A DNA stretch of 64,000 bases, from contig CAYXJZ010000001.1 of assembly GCA_964465355.1 (NCBI GenBank), positions 62,001-126,000 of the forward strand, read 5' to 3'. The translations under genes were made by a program, and so were the position numbers. This DNA comes from JAABTL01 sp964465355. GTDB taxonomy: Bacteria; Deinococcota; Deinococci; Deinococcales; Trueperaceae. Shown one piece after another: positions 60,301-64,000 of this stretch; the first letter of the stretch is position 1, and the number at the start of each line of letters is the position of its first letter. The notes under the pieces were generated by a model, which saw only the letters and a program-made list of their open reading frames with translations, did no database searches and was not told where the DNA came from.

Positions 60301-61497
60301 AGGCAGCAAGGGATCCTGCTCCATCACCAGCACGTCCCACGGACCTGGCAGCAGAGCGGCGTCCCCGGTACCGATGTCCGGCGGGAGCATGCCCCACCAG
60401 ACAACGTGCGTCTCCACCTGCCTGGCAGCAGGGACCCCCAACGAGATGACCAGGTCGTAGGCGCCCGTCTCCGCCGGGAAGGCGGCCACCGACTCGACCG
60501 TCGCGCCAGTGGCCTCGAGGGTGGCCTCCAGCCTTGGCCAAGGGGAGCCGACCAGCAGCACACGAGGTGCCGGGGCAACGCGCCCGGCCGTGCGGTGGCT
60601 GCTGGCCGTCACGGCTTCGGTCAGGGCATCCACCAGCAGGATCTCCACGGTGGTGACGGCGTCGAACGGCGGGAGGGGGAGGACCAGCCGCAGGTCGCCC
60701 GGCTCGGTGGATGTCCAGGCCTGCTCGGCCAGCAGCCGGTCCTGCTGGCGGACCTCCAACCGCCACGACCGCTCGCCCCCCGCGTGCACACGCACCCCTG
60801 CCTGGAGCTCTTGACCGGTCGCCGTGACCGCTACGGCCAGGCCACGGAGCTGGGCCGCGGGTCGACCTTCACCAGCACCCAGCAGACGCATGGTTGGGTC
60901 GGCTTCACCCAGCGTGGCGCGCAAGGCCTCGTCCGCCGACGCGAGTTCTTCCTCCGCTGCGAGGACCAGCCACTGGCGGCCGGTGACGGACGCTGGCATG
61001 GCCAAGGCAAGGCGCGCGACCGAGGCCCAGTCCGGCGGTGCCTGGTCGGCAACGGTCAGCGAGGCGAAGTGCTCCGCCAACCGCGCGGGCTGGAGCCGAG
61101 CCGCCAGTGGCCGAGCATGGCCACGCGCGTCGAGCAAGGTCAGCGAGGCTGGTGTCGGCCCGGTCTCCAGATGGTCGCGCAACGCCTGCCATGCAGCGTC
61201 GACGTCGGGGGTCCCGATGACGACCACGAGCTCATGCCCCGCCGACGTCGCAGCCGCACCCCAGCGCGGCTCCGCCAAGGTGCCGACCACCAGCATCACC
61301 GCCAGCACCTGCAGGAGCAGGGCCCAGCTCAAGGCCGGCAGCGGTCGGCGGGCGGCGCCCTCCTGCCAACGCCCTACCGCCTCCCAGCCCTGCAGGCTGG
61401 CCACCACCAGCGTGCGCCGACGCCTGGCGTGCAGCCAGGCCAGCACGGCCAGCAAGGGCGGAGCGAGCAACCACCACCACGGCTGGACGAAGCTCAT
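57301..61497 (-). CDS. Giant membrane protein with vWA and GATase-like domains (copy 2)
   Basis: 1398 aa, same layout as the protein at 42199-46563: BatA-type N-terminus (M-S-F-V-Q-P-W-W-W-L-L-A), membrane segment near 55-75, membrane segments in the middle, GATase-like G-G-G-L-L-I-L-G-G-E-H-S-F-G, vWA domain with V-L-D-R-S-G-S-M near residue 955, C-terminal anchor. The first vWA-like domain differs: where copy 1 has V-D-A-S-A-S-M, this copy has V-I-G-T-P-D-V-D, so its metal site is lost. ATG 61497 is set by the BatA start, 16 nt after DUF58. Composition is more GC-rich than copy 1 by eye. Confidence 0.8.
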   Translation of the reverse strand: MSFVQPWWWLLAPPLLAVLAWLHARRRRTLVVASLQGWEAVGRWQEGAARRPLPALSWALLLQVLAVMLVVGTLAEPRWGAAATSAGHELVVVIGTPDVDAAWQALRDHLETGPTPASLTLLDARGHARPLAARLQPARLAEHFASLTVADQAPPDWASVARLALAMPASVTGRQWLVLAAEEELASADEALRATLGEADPTMRLLGAGEGRPAAQLRGLAVAVTATGQELQAGVRVHAGGERSWRLEVRQQDRLLAEQAWTSTEPGDLRLVLPLPPFDAVTTVEILLVDALTEAVTASSHRTAGRVAPAPRVLLVGSPWPRLEATLEATGATVESVAAFPAETGAYDLVISLGVPAARQVETHVVWWGMLPPDIGTGDAALLPGPWDVLVMEQDPLLPLGMLHGFRAEAVLDHPVLPGAEVLAWAEARPAVQARVVEGLAELLISFPLDELAWSADDTPYVLLRRLLEWIEPMPACQVGVPCALAQRAGSIVMEPDGQATSAGAAWTRGASAMGWTSWFLPRLPGWHVLGTTAGQARFWVDAAPWPLVEGPLQPAVGTPGGIDAPPPTTWLSRLPLRALAPLALGLSLLAAWWPGLVQRWRAMRPGVRLLSLGLHLAFVAAALAAWTGLAWPRGPVTPVLVQVAPTEDAAPGGRADDRWRVDAGSGGGAAQIPSVWHAADLPSALAWANALLVDEPLGRQRWSLRGAERSLALGQALQTAAGRAELTVTPLPRFAEGEGVMPTTALVLGTTGAGGTSRIVVPVEAKRDLAVRALLWQDDELLAEIQTDLPAGRSMLSFDAPDTAVLATRYRLDLVGGEDDDTVLASVTAVVQAQAASRVAVVADDVAWALLFSQLLQVHGLEAELMMAQTAPRTVAGWAAYDAVILFDLPAIALVSAQMDALKAWVAEHGGGLLILGGEHSFGAGGYHLTVLDELSPLASEIPMDRPDVAIVFVLDRSGSMLQGVGPSNRLEIAREATWEAVRLLDPRSEVGIVVFDSNATVIHPLQPIGDLASLREALDRLTAGGGTNLQPALEQAYQILLPAADVQRHMVVMTDGLTQSGDFPPVMAALVEAGITASTLAIGQGAAYPRLEQIAQETGGIFHETVDFQLLPSIMAQEVLMLTTEPVQRGPSWASWSADGAAFTQDLNLDWPALQGFVRTTPKPAATIHATIGDGDALLASWRYGSGRVMAWASQGVGPWTMAWLSLTDFPRLWAQLVRWAAALGPPAGLDLELRQHGGELHIEISTNGVDGRPEAGWDLEATVVYLDGQGLPGDAILLREVEPGLHRGSWPAGTPGAYRVDVIGGADARSMRSATAEVVVPTKVDQTSSPDLMASLVLAVGAELTAEQAMVGGGWGWSWQPVVAWRPYLLLASLLWLGCLVTRSRSPVVPHLRSE

Positions 61498-61513
61498 ACG
61501 CTGGACCTGTCCA

Positions 61514-62391
61514 TCAGGCGAGCATCCCTGCGCGGACCAGGTCATGCAGGAGGATCCGCTCACAGCTCTGCTCGCTGGGCAGCACCAGCAAGCGGCTCCG
61601 CCCCTCTGTCAGGGCCCGGCGCCACTGTCCGTGCCAGCCGACCACCGCCTGGCGACGGCGCTCCACGGTCGCCTCGTCGAGCACCACCTCGAGGCTGCGG
61701 CCGGTCTCCGCGTCCTGCAGACGCACGGCGCCGCTGCCCAACAGGCGCCGTGGCTCGAGCTCGGCAGCCTCCGCCAGCAGCAGGCAGGTCAGCTCCTGGC
61801 CAGCGCCATGCCAATGCCGAAGAGCCTGTGGCCCGTCGCTCAGCCAACCATCGGTGATGAGCACCGTCAGACCAGGCGGGCCTGAGCTGCGCATGACCAC
61901 CTGCGCCAGCCCCTCCAAGGAGATGGCACCCTTGGCCTGCCTGCTGGCAAGCCAGCGGAGGGCGGGCTCGACTCGGCGCACGGCCGTGGCCGCGGGGGAC
62001 CAGCTCAGACCGTCCCCGTCGAAGACGCCGAGCCGCACGCGGTCGCCCGCCTGGAGCCCGAGGTAGGTCATGGCGGCCGCGAGTTGACGCGCCAGGAGCG
62101 CCTTGCGCCTGTCACCAACGGCCATGGAGGCGGTCTGGTCGACGAGGACGGTGATCGCCAAGCTCTGGTCAGGCACCTGCCTGCGGACCACCGTCTGACC
62201 CAACCTGAGGAACACGCCCGGGTCGATGCGACGGGCATCCTCACCGGGCTGGTAGGCCTGGTACTCGGCGAACTCGACCCCTGCGCCCACCGCCTTCCCG
62301 CGCCGGTCACCTGGTCCGGCGACCGCTTCCGCCCTCGAGGCGACCAGCCTCAAGCGGGCGAGTCGGTGGCGCAGGGCAGCAGGCAGCAGGC

Positions 62392-62395
<4 letters not shown>
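61514..62395 (-). CDS. DUF58 domain protein, MxaS-like (copy 2)
   Basis: 293 aa. F-A-E-Y-Q-A-Y-Q-P-G-E-D-A-R-R-I-D near residue 45 is the DUF58 hallmark; V-D-Q-T-A-S-M-A-V near residue 87 is the vWA-like metal site. Paralogue of the 46560-47438 protein. ATG overlaps the moxR stop by 4 nt. Confidence 0.88.
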
Positions 62396-63406
<1,011 letters not shown>

Positions 63407-63423
<17 letters not shown>

Positions 63424-64000
63424 CCTCGTCCTCCTCTGATGGGGTCACCAAGGCCGCCAGGATGGCGCGGTCAGCCGCGGGCAGGCGGTAGCCACCGAGG
63501 AAGGCCTCGGCCCTCCATGCCCATCCGGGCGGCGGGGCCGCGACCTCGCCATCGTCCTTGACGGCGGACGCGCCCGTGAGCGGCGGCGGAGCGTGGATGC
63601 GCAGGTTGCGCTCACCAGCGGCAGCCCGATCTGGGATGGTCATCGTCTCGAAACCGACCTCGGCCTCGTCGAGGGCCCGGCCGGTGACCGCACCCAGCTC
63701 CCAGGGTTGGGCACCGTCACCGGCGGCCCGTCCCCCACGGCCATCGGCGTCGCCGACGACCTCGCCTGCCCTGTCGCTCTGCGCACCTGCGGAGATGCGC
63801 TGTGCTTCCAAGGCAGCCTGATCGGCTGCCCGCGTCTGCTCGTTCTCGAAGTAGAGCGCCTCCTGCGTCGTGCCTTCTCCCCGGCGCAGGTTCACATCGC
63901 TGAGGTCGGCGTCCGGCGCCGGCGCCGCCCTGGCGATGGCTTCTGCCTCCAGCCGCTCGAGCAGCAGGTCGAGCACCCGCTCACCCTCGCGCGGCGCGTC
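63407..64000 (-). CDS. C-terminal part of the second maturation-cluster membrane protein (partial)
   Basis: The frame is open to the right window edge, so the 5' part, expected to hold the membrane segments, is missing. What is visible is about 197 residues of acidic, Ala/Arg/Gly-rich sequence ending W-R-A-E-A-F-L-G-G-Y-R-L-P, matching the C-terminus of the gene at 48521-49972 (W-Y-R-A-V-A-G-R-Y-F). Same position, directly upstream of moxR, as in module 1. Function unknown. Confidence 0.65.

Overview
High-GC (by eye about 70%) bacterial chromosome segment. It most likely comes from the Deinococcota (Deinococcus/Truepera side). The evidence is a glutaminyl-tRNA synthetase carrying a C-terminal YqeY-like domain (known from Deinococcus), a dnaK promoter with an HspR-type HAIR box, and many genes whose start codon lies only 5-7 nt after a TANNNT -10 element (leaderless architecture, common in Deinococcus). 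This assignment is inference; no rRNA, tRNA, CRISPR array or insertion sequence was seen.

Layout. 0-5 kb: tsf(3' end)-pyrH-frr-cdsA-glnS. 5-8.8 kb: a gene remnant, an S10-type peptidase, a DoxX-like membrane protein and two unknown proteins. 8.8-14.1 kb: addB-addA recombination nuclease/helicase pair. 14-19.5 kb: pdxH, a parvulin-type foldase and dnaK-grpE-dnaJ. 19.6-28.8 kb: small housekeeping genes, a purine salvage run (ade-guaD, then a KDPG-aldolase-like gene and a SAM-hydrolase-like gene), a lone receiver domain, nfuA, a Crp/Fnr regulator and lexA. 28.8-36.7 kb: iron-type ABC binding protein and permease without ATPase, a CoA transferase, a GDPD phosphodiesterase and the principal sigma factor with a long Ala/Lys/Pro tail.

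36.9-64 kb is the most striking part: a PQQ-dependent alcohol oxidation island running to the window edge. It has two quinoprotein dehydrogenases with the D-x-D metal-site signature associated with lanthanide-dependent enzymes, a diheme cytochrome c, and three XoxJ-like periplasmic binding proteins. It also has two complete or near-complete copies of a membrane maturation module (helical membrane protein, MoxR AAA+ ATPase, DUF58, giant two-vWA membrane protein), the counterpart of MxaR/S/A/C/K/L in methanol dehydrogenase clusters. Convergent to it is a six-gene operon: an NMT1/SsuA-like importer (binding protein, permease, ATPase), a DrrA-type ATPase plus ABC-2 permease resembling the PedB/PedC and LutE/LutF pairs linked to lanthanide handling, and the third XoxJ-like protein.

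How the genes may work together (inference): the ABC operon supplies the metal, cofactor or substrate; the MoxR/DUF58/vWA modules insert the metal or activate the enzymes in the periplasm; each dehydrogenase oxidises an alcohol and passes electrons through XoxJ and cytochrome c to the respiratory chain. No PQQ biosynthesis gene is present in the window.
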